Shown here piece after piece: positions 17,347 through 25,923 of a DNA stretch of 64,000 nucleotides. The stretch covers positions 1-64,000 of the forward strand of contig NZ_LXEY01000021.1 of the NCBI RefSeq assembly GCF_001657475.1, read 5' to 3'. Position 1 is the stretch's first letter, and each line of letters begins with the position of its first letter. Position numbers and translations under genes: made by a program. The DNA is from Enteractinococcus helveticum. Its GTDB lineage: Bacteria; Actinomycetota; Actinomycetes; Actinomycetales; Micrococcaceae. Under the pieces are notes generated by a model. The model did not search any database. It saw only the letters and a program-made list of their open reading frames with translations, and was not told where the DNA came from.

Positions 17347-17619
17347 TTAGTTGGACGTCTGGCCTTCAGGACTTTCCTGGGCGCTGGTTTCGCCGTTAGA
17401 AATCACGGTGCCTTCGACGGCTTCAACGTCGTCGTCAGACGCTGATTTTTTCTTCTTGCCGTCTTTTCCGTCGGTTTTCATTTCTTTGACTTCAGACTTC
17501 AAAATGCGCATCGATTGACCAAGGTTGCGGGCCATCTTTGGCAGCTTATTAGCGCCAAAGAGCAAGAATGCTAACAGGATTAACACCAGGAGAATAACTG
17601 GGTTCCTAAAGATCTGCAT
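17347..17619 (-). CDS. tatA: Sec-independent protein translocase TatA
   Basis: Pore-forming component of the Tat system. The 90-residue protein has one N-terminal membrane helix (about 7-22, [16 protein letters not shown]), the Phe-Gly hinge, an amphipathic helix ([20 protein letters not shown]), then a charged Lys/Asp/Glu tail. Two closely spaced signals precede it: GAAAGG for translation and TAGACT (17646-17651) for transcription. Confidence 0.95.
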   Translation of the reverse strand: MQIFRNPVILLVLILLAFLLFGANKLPKMARNLGQSMRILKSEVKEMKTDGKDGKKKKSASDDDVEAVEGTVISNGETSAQESPEGQTSN

Positions 17620-17645
17620 GGTCTACCTTTCTGTACAGTTGGCTC

Positions 17646-17651
17646 TAGTCT
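17646..17651 (-). promoter_or_regulatory. Candidate -10 for tatA-tatC-helY
   Basis: TAGACT on the minus strand in the 39-base gap between pafBC and tatA. It would give a leader of about 20 bases before the tatA ATG, enough for the GAAAGG ribosome binding site. Confidence 0.4.
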
Positions 17652-17658
17652 ACAGCCG

Positions 17659-19668
17659 CTAGAACAGTTCGCGAGTTGATTCGTGTGAGGTGCTTGATGC
17701 CTGGTCGGTCATGGTCCACACGGTTTCACGAATATTTCCAGGTTGCACGACAGTAATCTGGCCGGGGTGATTCGTTAACAGCTCAATCAGTGGTGTCAGC
17801 GAACGGAATGCCAGTTGTGCAAAGACCGACCCGTCGTGGGCCACGGCCGTGGCGATCGGATGATACGCGCCGAGCACATCACGCTGCCGGTGGGTGGCAT
17901 GAATCACTACGGTGATGGCGTCGTCATTGACGGCGGGGGCGATCGCGCGGCTATCGGGCTGTTCCTTCACGGGCACAAAAGACTCGGTGGTCAGCGTGGC
18001 AGAACCAATGCGGTCGATGCGGAAAGTTCGATGGTCGGCGGTGTTGCGACACCAGGCGCGGACATAAGCGTGTCCTGCCGAATACAGCAGTTGCAGCGGC
18101 TCGATGGCACGGGTACTGATGGCCCCGGACGATTCGGAATAGTAGCTGATATTGACCACCAGATGTCCGCGGGCGGCCTGGTGGAGTACCTCGGCGACTT
18201 CGTCATCGTCGCCCAGGCTCAAGTCCGGGTGCACAATCGCATCGTGGGGACCAACGTGTGGGGCGACCGTGTCGACGGCGTCGCGCAATTTGCGCTCCAA
18301 GGACCGCGCGGCGGCTTGTTGAGTGGTAGAAACCCCGGGAATGGTGGTGACGGCACTGAGACCCGAGATGAGTCCGAGCGCCTCGGGGGCGGAGAGCTGC
18401 CACGGCTGGGCTAATAGCTCGGCGTTGCTGATTTCGATCGGGTCAGCGTGCGGATCGACCTCAAATTGACCGCCGGCAAAATCGGTTTCGGGCATACCCC
18501 AGAACTGCATGGCGGCAAGGTCTTCGGTTAGGGTGGCGTCACTGATGCCAAAGCGTTGGCGGACGGTGGCACGCGGCAAGGAACCGCCGTGTTGGTTGAC
18601 CACGGCGACGATGCCCAAACGACGCGCAATGACTTCGCGGTCCCCCGTGCGTTTCCGAGGGCGTGCGACCTTTGCCAGGGTGGGCACGGTCAGTGCTGAT
18701 TCCCCTCGATGGGCATCGCGCACTATGGCCAGAATGTCGGATACCAGTTCCGCTAATTCGGGGCTGCGGTCGTGATCCACCTGGGCGTTGGTGGTCAAAG
18801 CGGCGATCGTTGCGGCAATTTTAAGCGGATCACGGTAGGTGATGTGTAAGAGGTCCCACCCTGGGCGCTGGTCCACCCGCTGGGCACGGATCCGGACACT
18901 GGAGGCGGTATCGGTAGCCAACCACACGTAGCCGTCAGTCGGGGGTTGGTCGGTGTAGAGACGCTGACGAATATCCTCGACGTCGAAATCTGCCGGCCGC
19001 GCCGAGGCGTGTTCCTGGTCCCACAGCACTTCGGCGGCGAGCAGGCTAATGGTTTTTGACTCGATGCGGGACAATTTGAATAACCGCTGGCTTCGGCGGT
19101 CCAAGTCCCAGCCGGTCATGTACCACTGCTGATGAGCCATCAGCACCGCCCAGGGCCGGACCCGGCGCACGGTGATTTCTTCGCGGCCCACAGTGCGGTA
19201 CCGGAATTTTACGGGTGCTTGTTCTCGAGCTGCGGCCACAAGTTCGGTCAGCAGGCTCTGACCAGTGGCAAGCTGGGCTCCCACCACCGGTGGTGTGGTG
19301 GGTTGTTGAGCGGTCATTCGCGCCAGGGCAGCATGGATGACGTCTTCAATCGGGGTGCGCATCCACAATGCTCTAGCCTGGTGGAGCGCTACGATCTCGT
19401 CGTCCGTCAGGGCCAGGTCTGGCAAATAAAGCTGATCTCGATCAATCAGGTACACATCGTCAGCCTGAGGTTGTTGCTGCCACTGCACGGGCACCCCAAT
19501 GGAGGTTAGGGCTTCTTTATCGCGCGAAAACTGGCGCTGTTTGGCAGTTTGGGAGGTGTCCAGGTGGTCGTAGAGATAGCTAAAGATCTCCGATTTGGTG
19601 CGCCCGATCGCTCCGGCTTCCAACAGAAGCCAGAGCAGCGAAACAATGCGTTCCGCAGATCGGGACAC
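17659..19668 (-). CDS. pafBC: PafB-PafC fusion, WYL-domain transcriptional regulator
   Basis: Activator of the LexA/RecA-independent DNA-damage response in actinobacteria with a proteasome. This 669-residue protein holds two complete HTH-WYL units in tandem. The first (about 1-330) begins SAERIVSLLWLLLEAGAIGRTKSEI and has WAVLMAHQQWYMTGWDLDR. The second has an HTH around 345-395 and a WYL domain with the AGHAYVRAWCRNTADHRTFRID core. In mycobacteria PafB and PafC are separate genes; fusion is known in Arthrobacter relatives. GTG start two bases after the FKBP stop. Confidence 0.92.
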   Translation of the reverse strand: MSRSAERIVSLLWLLLEAGAIGRTKSEIFSYLYDHLDTSQTAKQRQFSRDKEALTSIGVPVQWQQQPQADDVYLIDRDQLYLPDLALTDDEIVALHQARALWMRTPIEDVIHAALARMTAQQPTTPPVVGAQLATGQSLLTELVAAAREQAPVKFRYRTVGREEITVRRVRPWAVLMAHQQWYMTGWDLDRRSQRLFKLSRIESKTISLLAAEVLWDQEHASARPADFDVEDIRQRLYTDQPPTDGYVWLATDTASSVRIRAQRVDQRPGWDLLHITYRDPLKIAATIAALTTNAQVDHDRSPELAELVSDILAIVRDAHRGESALTVPTLAKVARPRKRTGDREVIARRLGIVAVVNQHGGSLPRATVRQRFGISDATLTEDLAAMQFWGMPETDFAGGQFEVDPHADPIEISNAELLAQPWQLSAPEALGLISGLSAVTTIPGVSTTQQAAARSLERKLRDAVDTVAPHVGPHDAIVHPDLSLGDDDEVAEVLHQAARGHLVVNISYYSESSGAISTRAIEPLQLLYSAGHAYVRAWCRNTADHRTFRIDRIGSATLTTESFVPVKEQPDSRAIAPAVNDDAITVVIHATHRQRDVLGAYHPIATAVAHDGSVFAQLAFRSLTPLIELLTNHPGQITVVQPGNIRETVWTMTDQASSTSHESTRELF

Positions 19669-19670
19669 TT

Positions 19671-20066
19671 CTAGCGGACCTCCACCAGGTCAACAACGAA
19701 AATCAAGGTTTCATTCGGGCCAATATCGTTTCCGGCGCCGGCTTCACCGTATGCCAGGTGCGGTGGGATTTCCAGACGACGACGACCGCCGACTTTCATT
19801 CCGAGCAGTCCCTGATCCCAGCCTTCGATGACTTGACCGACACCCGCGGTGAAATCCAGTGGTTGGCCGCGGTTCCAGGAAGCATCGAATTCCACACCGG
19901 TGGACCAGGCTACACCAACGTAGTGGCAAGCAATCGGGGTGCCTGGGATCACGACTTTCCCGGTGCCTTCAATGATGTCTTCGATGACCAGATCGGTGGG
20001 TGGGGTGTCGCCTGGGAAATCAATTTCCGGGCGTGGACGGTCGAGTTCGCGCTTACCAAATGACAT
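19671..20066 (-). CDS. FKBP-type peptidyl-prolyl cis-trans isomerase
   Basis: Cytoplasmic FKBP of 131 residues that speeds proline isomerisation. One FKBP domain with no signal peptide: VIPGTPIACHYVGVAWSTG, EFDASWNRGQPLDF, VIEGWDQGLLGMKVGGRRRLEIP and HLAYGEAGAG. These carry the usual active-site aromatic residues (Tyr, Phe, Trp). A strong AAAAGGAGA precedes ATG 20066. It sits between the lipoprotein FKBP and pafBC, both closely spaced. Confidence 0.94.
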   Translation of the reverse strand: MSFGKRELDRPRPEIDFPGDTPPTDLVIEDIIEGTGKVVIPGTPIACHYVGVAWSTGVEFDASWNRGQPLDFTAGVGQVIEGWDQGLLGMKVGGRRRLEIPPHLAYGEAGAGNDIGPNETLIFVVDLVEVR

Positions 20067-20106
20067 TGGGTCTCCTTTTAGCAGATGGTGTTAGTGGTGC
20101 GTTCGA

Positions 20107-21066
20107 TTATTCGGCTGGCATTGGATCGGCAGAGTGCACAATGTCGATCACAAAGACTAGAGTTTCTTCGGCGAGTTCGTGATCCTGGCCGCCGTAACCA
20201 AGTTCTGGCGGAACCGACAGCAGTACCTGAGAACCGACCTGTTGGCCTGCCAGGCCTTCCTGCCAGCCGACGATGAGGCTTTGGAGATCGAAGCTAATGG
20301 GTGACCCGGTATTGTCCGGACCCCAAGATGAGTCGAATTCTTCACCATTTGACCACGAAATCCCACGGTAGTGGATGGTGACCTTCGAATCTGGTTGAAC
20401 TTCTCGTCCGTCGCCTTGTTTGAGGACATCGACCACCAGTTCATCTGGGGCTTCACCCTCGGGCGTGGCAATGCTAGGCGCGTGCGTTTCCTCATCCAGG
20501 GTCACTTCTGGCAGGGCATCATTGAGTTCAGATTGTGCGACTGGTTCACCGGTGGCATGCATTGGCAGGACTCGGTCCACCGTGGCAATATTCAATACCG
20601 CAGGCGCACCCTGGTAGATGCCATTTTCTGGCTGATAGATTGCCACATCTGAACCTACCGGTGCCTCTAAGAATGCTTCATAGGTTTGGGGGTTGCCGGC
20701 TTGTAGGTCAGCCATTGAGATGGTCATCCCACCCAGGTCGAAATCGTGGCTGAGAATTTCTTGGTTTTCAATGTCGATATTGGCACTGTGGACCTCTAGC
20801 AGGTCGTCTTCTGCAATCGGTTCACCGTCACCTTCGGAAATGACCCAGGCTGCTGGCTGGTCGCTGTTGAGTTCACCGTCGATGCTGACTTCTTCAGTTT
20901 CTTCAGAAATCTCGTAGCTGATCTCCACATCCGGGATCGCCGCGGACTGGTTATCGCCTTGAGTGTCGGATCCTTCATCGGATCCGCAAGCGGTCAAAGC
21001 CAATGCCGCGGTCAGAGCGATCCCCGCAATGGTTGCGAGCCGAGTCCGGCTGTGTTGAGGTGACAT
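20107..21066 (-). CDS. FKBP-type isomerase lipoprotein with tandem FKBP-like domains
   Basis: A 319-residue exported lipoprotein. I place the start at ATG 21066, preceded by AAGGAAG, because it opens a clean lipoprotein signal peptide: MSPQHSRTRL, a hydrophobic stretch, then LTAC-GS. The C-terminal half is a standard FKBP domain (KVTIHYRGISWSNGEEFDSS, IVGWQEGLAGQQVGSQVLLS). The first half resembles a second, degenerate FKBP domain without the catalytic signatures. It probably assists folding outside the membrane. Longer upstream readings lack a signal peptide at their start and run towards pafA. Confidence 0.88.
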   Translation of the reverse strand: MSPQHSRTRLATIAGIALTAALALTACGSDEGSDTQGDNQSAAIPDVEISYEISEETEEVSIDGELNSDQPAAWVISEGDGEPIAEDDLLEVHSANIDIENQEILSHDFDLGGMTISMADLQAGNPQTYEAFLEAPVGSDVAIYQPENGIYQGAPAVLNIATVDRVLPMHATGEPVAQSELNDALPEVTLDEETHAPSIATPEGEAPDELVVDVLKQGDGREVQPDSKVTIHYRGISWSNGEEFDSSWGPDNTGSPISFDLQSLIVGWQEGLAGQQVGSQVLLSVPPELGYGGQDHELAEETLVFVIDIVHSADPMPAE

Positions 21067-21124
21067 GTACTTCCTTGTCGTTGGGTGTTGAACCGTAGTT
21101 ATTGTAGTGCGGTCAACCAGAAAT

Positions 21125-22537
21125 TTAGTGGCCAGCTGAGGCGACTTTAGCAAACAGCTCATCGACGATTGAAATATCCGTTTCGAATGGATCTCGTACG
21201 TACAGCGTGTGCAATGGATGATAATTCAGTTTCATATGCATCCAATCCATTGAATAATCCATCCCCATGGCTCGAGCAGTTTCGATAAAACGATGCCGCA
21301 GCAGTGCCCGGGTGGTGGCCGGCGGATTATCGTGGGCCGCTTGCACTTGAGCGTCGGTGAGCACCCTGGCCGCCGCTCCCCTAGCCTCGAGGAGATTAAA
21401 CAGACCGCGCTGTGGATGAATGTCGTGATACGACATATCTAACTGCACCAAGCGTGCTGCATCCCAGTCGAGATTATTCTTATTCGCGTACGCCGTCATG
21501 AACTTGTGTTTGATGGCCCAATCGATTTCGGTGTCGATTGAGGAGTAATCCTGACTGGCGATCGCGTCTAAGGTTCTTGACCACAGATCCATGATCTGCT
21601 CAAGGTGTTCATGGTGTGGGCCTTGCCGAGCCAAAAACTCTTGGGCTTGGGTCAGATAGAACTCTTGGAGCTCTAGCGCCGTCATTGTGCGACCGTCGGC
21701 GAGTTCTAACGGGGTCTGACCCGTGAGATCATGCGAGGTTTGGCGGATGGCTCGCACTGGATGTGCCAATTGAAGATTCTGTAGGGGTTTCCCGGATTCA
21801 ATAATGCGCAGCAGCAGGTCGGTGGTCCCAAACCGCAGTAGTTGGGTGGTCTCTGACATATTGGAGTCCCCCACAATGACGTGTAGTCGGCGGTATTTCG
21901 TGGAATCTGAGTGGGGTTCGTCACGGGTGTTGATCATGGGCCGGGCACGCGTTGACGACGACGAGATCGCTTCGTGCATGTAGTCGGCGCGCTGGGAAAA
22001 TGCGAAATGTGGTTCGGAGCGGCCGGGGAATTGGTCGGCAAGAGGCAGGGCGGCCGGGTCCTTGATGACCACTCCGTTGCCTGCGATGAGTTGGCGGGTC
22101 ACCAGAAACGGCAGTAGCGCTTGGGTGAGACGCCGGTATTGGGTGGTGCGCTCGATCATGTAGTTTTCGTGACTGCCATACGAGTTGCCCAGCGAGTCAG
22201 CGTTGTTGCGGTACAGGTAGACATCGCCGTCGAACCCGTCTTTGGCCATGGCCTGTTGGGCCTGGGTGACGAGCATGTGCATGATCGAATCACCGGCTGC
22301 ATCTAATGCCAATAGTTCATCGAGTCGGGTCGTTTCAGCGGTGGCATATTCCGGATGGGAACCCACATCCAGATATAACCGGGACCCGTTGGGGATGAAC
22401 ACGTTGGATGAGTTGCCCCAGGATACGACGGGTTTGAACATGTATCTGGCCACCTCATCGGGGGCCAGTGGTCGTTTGGTCGGATGGACTGTGTGGACTC
22501 CGTATTCAGTCTCCACCCCGATAATTCTGGTCTCCAC
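21125..22537 (-). CDS. pafA: Pup-protein ligase (proteasome accessory factor A)
   Basis: Uses ATP to join the C-terminal Glu of Pup to lysines on target proteins, marking them for the proteasome. 470 residues, normal length. The N-terminus METRIIGVETEYG contains the catalytic metal-binding Glu9, and RLYLDVGSHPEYATAE contains the conserved Asp57. GTG start with AGGAG just upstream, eight bases after prcA. It lies with prcB-prcA and its opposite number dop, as usual for the locus. Confidence 0.96.
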   Translation of the reverse strand: METRIIGVETEYGVHTVHPTKRPLAPDEVARYMFKPVVSWGNSSNVFIPNGSRLYLDVGSHPEYATAETTRLDELLALDAAGDSIMHMLVTQAQQAMAKDGFDGDVYLYRNNADSLGNSYGSHENYMIERTTQYRRLTQALLPFLVTRQLIAGNGVVIKDPAALPLADQFPGRSEPHFAFSQRADYMHEAISSSSTRARPMINTRDEPHSDSTKYRRLHVIVGDSNMSETTQLLRFGTTDLLLRIIESGKPLQNLQLAHPVRAIRQTSHDLTGQTPLELADGRTMTALELQEFYLTQAQEFLARQGPHHEHLEQIMDLWSRTLDAIASQDYSSIDTEIDWAIKHKFMTAYANKNNLDWDAARLVQLDMSYHDIHPQRGLFNLLEARGAAARVLTDAQVQAAHDNPPATTRALLRHRFIETARAMGMDYSMDWMHMKLNYHPLHTLYVRDPFETDISIVDELFAKVASAGH

Positions 22538-22545
22538 GCGCGCTC

Positions 22546-23211
22546 CTATAACGCCTGTGGATCGAGGCGACGAAATGCCCGGTGGGAGCCACGCAGCGTG
22601 TGTGGATCGCGATCCAACAGCGCTAATTCCACGTGCGAGCCGGTGGTGCCTAACTGCTCGCGGATGATGCTAATGGTCTCATCAAGCGCCCTTGACGACG
22701 CCGGCAGAGCCTCTTGGAGTTGGAGGTGGAGATCTGGTGCATTGCCACCCAGGACCAACAGGCCGTGGTGTTCTAACAGCGTGCCGTCAAAGGTGATCTG
22801 ATACAACCGATCGTCGGCGGGGGTGTCTCCGACTTCGGCCACGCCGATTTCGACTTCGAAGGGTTTGGCTCCGGATAGGAATAATTCGCCGAGCGTGCGA
22901 GCATACATATTGGCTAATCCGCGGGCGGTGACATCTGAGCGTTCGTAGGCGTATCCTCGGGTGTCGGTGTAGCGGATGCCGGCCTGGCGGAGTGCTTCGA
23001 ATTCGTTATAGCGTCCAACGGCACCCCAGGAGATGCGGTCATAGATTTCCGAGAGCTTGAATAATGACTGTGAGGCGTTGTGGGTTAGTGAGACAATGCC
23101 TTGGGTGGTTGAAGCAAATACCACCGGTTGGCCGCGACGGATACCGGCCCGGGCGAAGTCTGCCCGGTCTTCCATCTGCTGCTGGGGCGAAACATACATG
23201 GATGGTTGCAC
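22546..23211 (-). CDS. prcA: Proteasome alpha subunit
   Basis: Forms the outer, gating rings of the 20S core particle. The 221-residue protein matches actinobacterial PrcA: YVSPQQQMEDRADFARAGIR at the gate-forming N-terminus, SLFKLSEIYDRISWGAVGRY and DTRGYAYERSDVTARGLANM. It ends shortly after the core fold, without the long acidic C-terminal extension of some homologues. The GTG start overlaps the prcB stop (TAGTG), so the two subunits are translationally coupled. Confidence 0.96.
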   Translation of the reverse strand: MQPSMYVSPQQQMEDRADFARAGIRRGQPVVFASTTQGIVSLTHNASQSLFKLSEIYDRISWGAVGRYNEFEALRQAGIRYTDTRGYAYERSDVTARGLANMYARTLGELFLSGAKPFEVEIGVAEVGDTPADDRLYQITFDGTLLEHHGLLVLGGNAPDLHLQLQEALPASSRALDETISIIREQLGTTGSHVELALLDRDPHTLRGSHRAFRRLDPQAL

Positions 23212-23978
23212 TAGTGTTTCCCTTCAAGCCCGGCCACGAGTTCAGCGATCACAGACTCGGCGATCTTATTGACGCCGTCCCCGGTGACCACATACACCAC
23301 CGGATACAGCCCTTTGAGTGGATCGGGGCCGGCGGTTCCGGCATCGGCGTCGGCCGCATCGATCATGGCCTGCAGGCTGGCCTCGATGGCTTGGTGACTG
23401 GTGGCATCGGGCGACCACAGACGTTTCAGCGTGGTCAACGCGTAGGGTGAACCAGAACCGATGGACTGCCAGTTGCGTTCTTCGAACCGACCACCGGTGA
23501 TGTCGTAGGAAAAGATTCTGGCGTCACGGGTTGCCGGTGTTACGCCGGCAAATAATGGCACCGCGGAGATACCTTGCATGGCGTGACCCAGATGGCCCCG
23601 GACCAGTGCGGCTAACCGGTTGGCCTTGCCCAGCAGGCTCAGCTGGGTGCCTTCTAATTTTTCGTAGTGTTCTAATTCCACCGCAAACAGCCGGGCCATA
23701 TCGATTGCGACCCCGGCCACGCCGGCGACACCGACCAGGGAGTGGGAATCGGCTGCAAAGACTTTTTCCATGTGCGACGAGGCGATGCGATTGCCGATCG
23801 TGGCGCGGCGGTCACCGGCCATGACCACGCCGTCGGCAAATTTCAGTGCGGTAATCGTGGTCGCTTCCATTAGCTCCGGGCGCGACTCGATGTGGCGTGG
23901 CATCAGCTCGGGATGCTGCTGTTGCAGGTGGGCCACGAAGGAGGCTTCCATTCCGAGCGGCTCGTTAGGCGAAAACAT
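23211..23978 (-). CDS. prcB: Proteasome beta subunit
   Basis: Proteolytic subunit of the 20S core. The 255-residue precursor carries a propeptide of about 39 residues. Autocleavage before Thr40 in EAT-TTITALKFADGVVMAG (the Thr-Thr-Ile pair starting at 40) would expose the catalytic N-terminal threonine. GDRRAT, SLVGVAGVAGVAIDMARLF and SGSPYALTTLK fit the family. The ATG at 23978 has only a weak ribosome binding site; an internal Met10 is the alternative start. Confidence 0.95.
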   Translation of the reverse strand: MFSPNEPLGMEASFVAHLQQQHPELMPRHIESRPELMEATTITALKFADGVVMAGDRRATIGNRIASSHMEKVFAADSHSLVGVAGVAGVAIDMARLFAVELEHYEKLEGTQLSLLGKANRLAALVRGHLGHAMQGISAVPLFAGVTPATRDARIFSYDITGGRFEERNWQSIGSGSPYALTTLKRLWSPDATSHQAIEASLQAMIDAADADAGTAGPDPLKGLYPVVYVVTGDGVNKIAESVIAELVAGLEGKH

Positions 23979-24020
23979 GGTTGGTGTCGGGTTCTTTCTT
24001 CACGGTGGGCAGGTAACGGG

Positions 24021-24227
24021 TTACTGGCCGCCCTTTTGGACAAATCCTTGGACGAATTCTTCGGCGTTGACTTCCAGGACGTCATCGATTTCATCGAGTA
24101 GTGAGTCCAGGTCGGAGGTCTGGGCCGCAGCTGAACCCGGTGTTGGGGTCCCTTCGGGCAGTGGATCCGGGATGTGCGGATCATCGTCTCGTCGCTGGGA
24201 TGCTTGACGGCGTTGGTCTTGTGCCAT
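24021..24227 (-). CDS. pup: Prokaryotic ubiquitin-like protein Pup
   Basis: Small, mostly disordered tag attached to proteins destined for the proteasome. The 68-residue protein is rich in Asp, Gln and Pro at the front, has the Mpa-binding helix DLDSLLDEIDDVLEVNAEEF and ends FVQKGGQ. The final Gln means Dop must deamidate it to Glu before PafA can use it. It sits between dop and prcB, 24 bases after dop. Confidence 0.97.
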   Translation of the reverse strand: MAQDQRRQASQRRDDDPHIPDPLPEGTPTPGSAAAQTSDLDSLLDEIDDVLEVNAEEFVQGFVQKGGQ

Positions 24228-24251
24228 GGTCAGCTCCTTTCCATTTCCGGA

Positions 24252-25919
24252 CTAGTGGCGCCCGGTTACTCTATATGGTTTTAACAGCTCTAATAGTGCG
24301 GCTATTTCGTTGCGGCTGTCCGTTGTGTCGTCCAGGGTCAGTTGCGGTTGATCAGGGGCCAGGAGTTGGTTGTCATCATGTCGGGTACCGGCCAGCGGCT
24401 CCAGCAGATGGTAGCGGTGTATCGGTCCCGAACGAAATGGTTTCACTAGTACAGACTCCCAGGATACTCCGGCCAGGTGGGCCCCAAAACGATCGATGAG
24501 TCGACCGCGTGTCCAGGCCCGAGTGGTGGGCGGCGGCAGGCGCATGGCATGGGTGATCTGGTCTTGGCTGACCAGTGTGCGCATGGCACCACGGGCCACA
24601 AGCGTGTAGTAGAGCCCCTTGTCTTGGCGCAGATCGGCCCACTGCAGATCCAGCATGGCCAGTTTTGCGTTGTCCCACTCCAGTCCGTGGCGTTGACGCA
24701 TGCCGTTGAGCAATTGATACTTGGCCACCCAGTCCAATCGGTCGGCCAATTGTGCAGGGTCGTGTTCCAGCAGGTCTAATACCTCAGCCCAGGCGTTTAC
24801 CACGTCGCGTGATTGGGCATCGTTGATGTCGTAGCGATCGAGGTAAGCTTGGGCTGCTTGTTGGTAGATGCGTTGAATCTCGATGGCGGTCATCCAGCCG
24901 CGGCCATTGACCAGGACTTGGGTTTTGAGCGACGGGTCGTGTGAAATGTCTTGCAGCGCCTGGACCGGTTCGGCCAGCTCGATCATGGGTAATTCACCCA
25001 GCTCGATCATTGATAACACCAAAGATGTCATCCCCACGCGTAACCAGGTGGAGTACTGCGAAAGATTAGCATCTCCGATGATCACGTGCAGGCGCCGGTA
25101 GGTATCGGGTTGGGCATGCGGTTCGTCACGGGTGTTGACGATGGGCCGCCGAATGGTGGTTTCTAATCCGACTTGTTCTTCGAAAAAATCGGCGCGCTGT
25201 GAGATCTGGAATCCGGCACGCTGGTTGAGGTTCCCGATGCCAACCCGGCCGGCCCCGGTAATGATCTGTCGGGTGGTGAAGAACCCTAAAAGGTGTTTGG
25301 CAAGTTCATCAAAATCTAGACCCCGAGCTACCAGGTAGTTCTCATGCGCCCCATAGGACACGGATTTTGAGTCGGTGTTGTTCTTATATAGCAGGATTTG
25401 GGCTGCCCCGTCTTGGCTGGCGATATGGTCGGCGGCCTGTTGGGCGATCCTGTCGCCCGCCTGATCCCAAATGACGGCGTCTATTGGGTTGGTCGTTTCC
25501 GGCGAGGAATATTCTGGGTGGGCATGGTCAACATAAAACCGGGCGCCATTGGGCAGGATGAGGTTGACCAGCATGTGCACTTCGTGGCCATCTGCGGTCA
25601 CCAGGGCTTGGTCAGTCAACTGGGTCGGATGGGCAATCGAACGCGGCATCTGCCAGCCGCGCGCATCCGCAAGTGGGGATTCTTCGTTGTAGTCCCACTC
25701 GGTGGAGGCCACATTGATGCCATCCTGAGCCAGTTTATGGCCGTAGGCATTGATCAGCTCCAGCGACATGACTGAATGGGATGCTTCGGGGTGGGCTGGG
25801 GCATGGATCCCGAACTCGGTTTCTAACCCGACTACCCGGTGGACGCCGTAGCCCACGGTGGGACGGTCGGCAGGGAATTTGGCGGCAAGAGCTTCAGGAA
25901 TCAACGACACCTGTGTCAT
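24252..25919 (-). CDS. dop: Pup deamidase/depupylase
   Basis: Converts the Pup C-terminal Gln to Glu and also removes Pup from tagged proteins; homologue of PafA. I start it at ATG 25919 (MTQVSLIPEA), preceded by GGCAGGGAT and four bases after the mpa stop; upstream Met codons fall inside mpa. The 555 residues include a roughly 25-residue N-terminal extension before VVGLETEFG (catalytic Glu in about 33-35), WDYNEESPLADARG (the Dop loop region) and NGARFYVDHAHPEYSSPET. Confidence 0.95.
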   Translation of the reverse strand: MTQVSLIPEALAAKFPADRPTVGYGVHRVVGLETEFGIHAPAHPEASHSVMSLELINAYGHKLAQDGINVASTEWDYNEESPLADARGWQMPRSIAHPTQLTDQALVTADGHEVHMLVNLILPNGARFYVDHAHPEYSSPETTNPIDAVIWDQAGDRIAQQAADHIASQDGAAQILLYKNNTDSKSVSYGAHENYLVARGLDFDELAKHLLGFFTTRQIITGAGRVGIGNLNQRAGFQISQRADFFEEQVGLETTIRRPIVNTRDEPHAQPDTYRRLHVIIGDANLSQYSTWLRVGMTSLVLSMIELGELPMIELAEPVQALQDISHDPSLKTQVLVNGRGWMTAIEIQRIYQQAAQAYLDRYDINDAQSRDVVNAWAEVLDLLEHDPAQLADRLDWVAKYQLLNGMRQRHGLEWDNAKLAMLDLQWADLRQDKGLYYTLVARGAMRTLVSQDQITHAMRLPPPTTRAWTRGRLIDRFGAHLAGVSWESVLVKPFRSGPIHRYHLLEPLAGTRHDDNQLLAPDQPQLTLDDTTDSRNEIAALLELLKPYRVTGRH

Positions 25920-25923
25920 CGAA

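Noticed and set aside
17815-18414. A 199-codon plus-strand open frame opposite pafBC
   Set aside because: Gly/Asp/Arg-rich shadow of the WYL-domain gene, with no start signals.
21067-21162. A longer start for the FKBP lipoprotein
   Set aside because: It buries the lipoprotein signal peptide 32 residues inside the protein; ATG 21066 has a good ribosome binding site.
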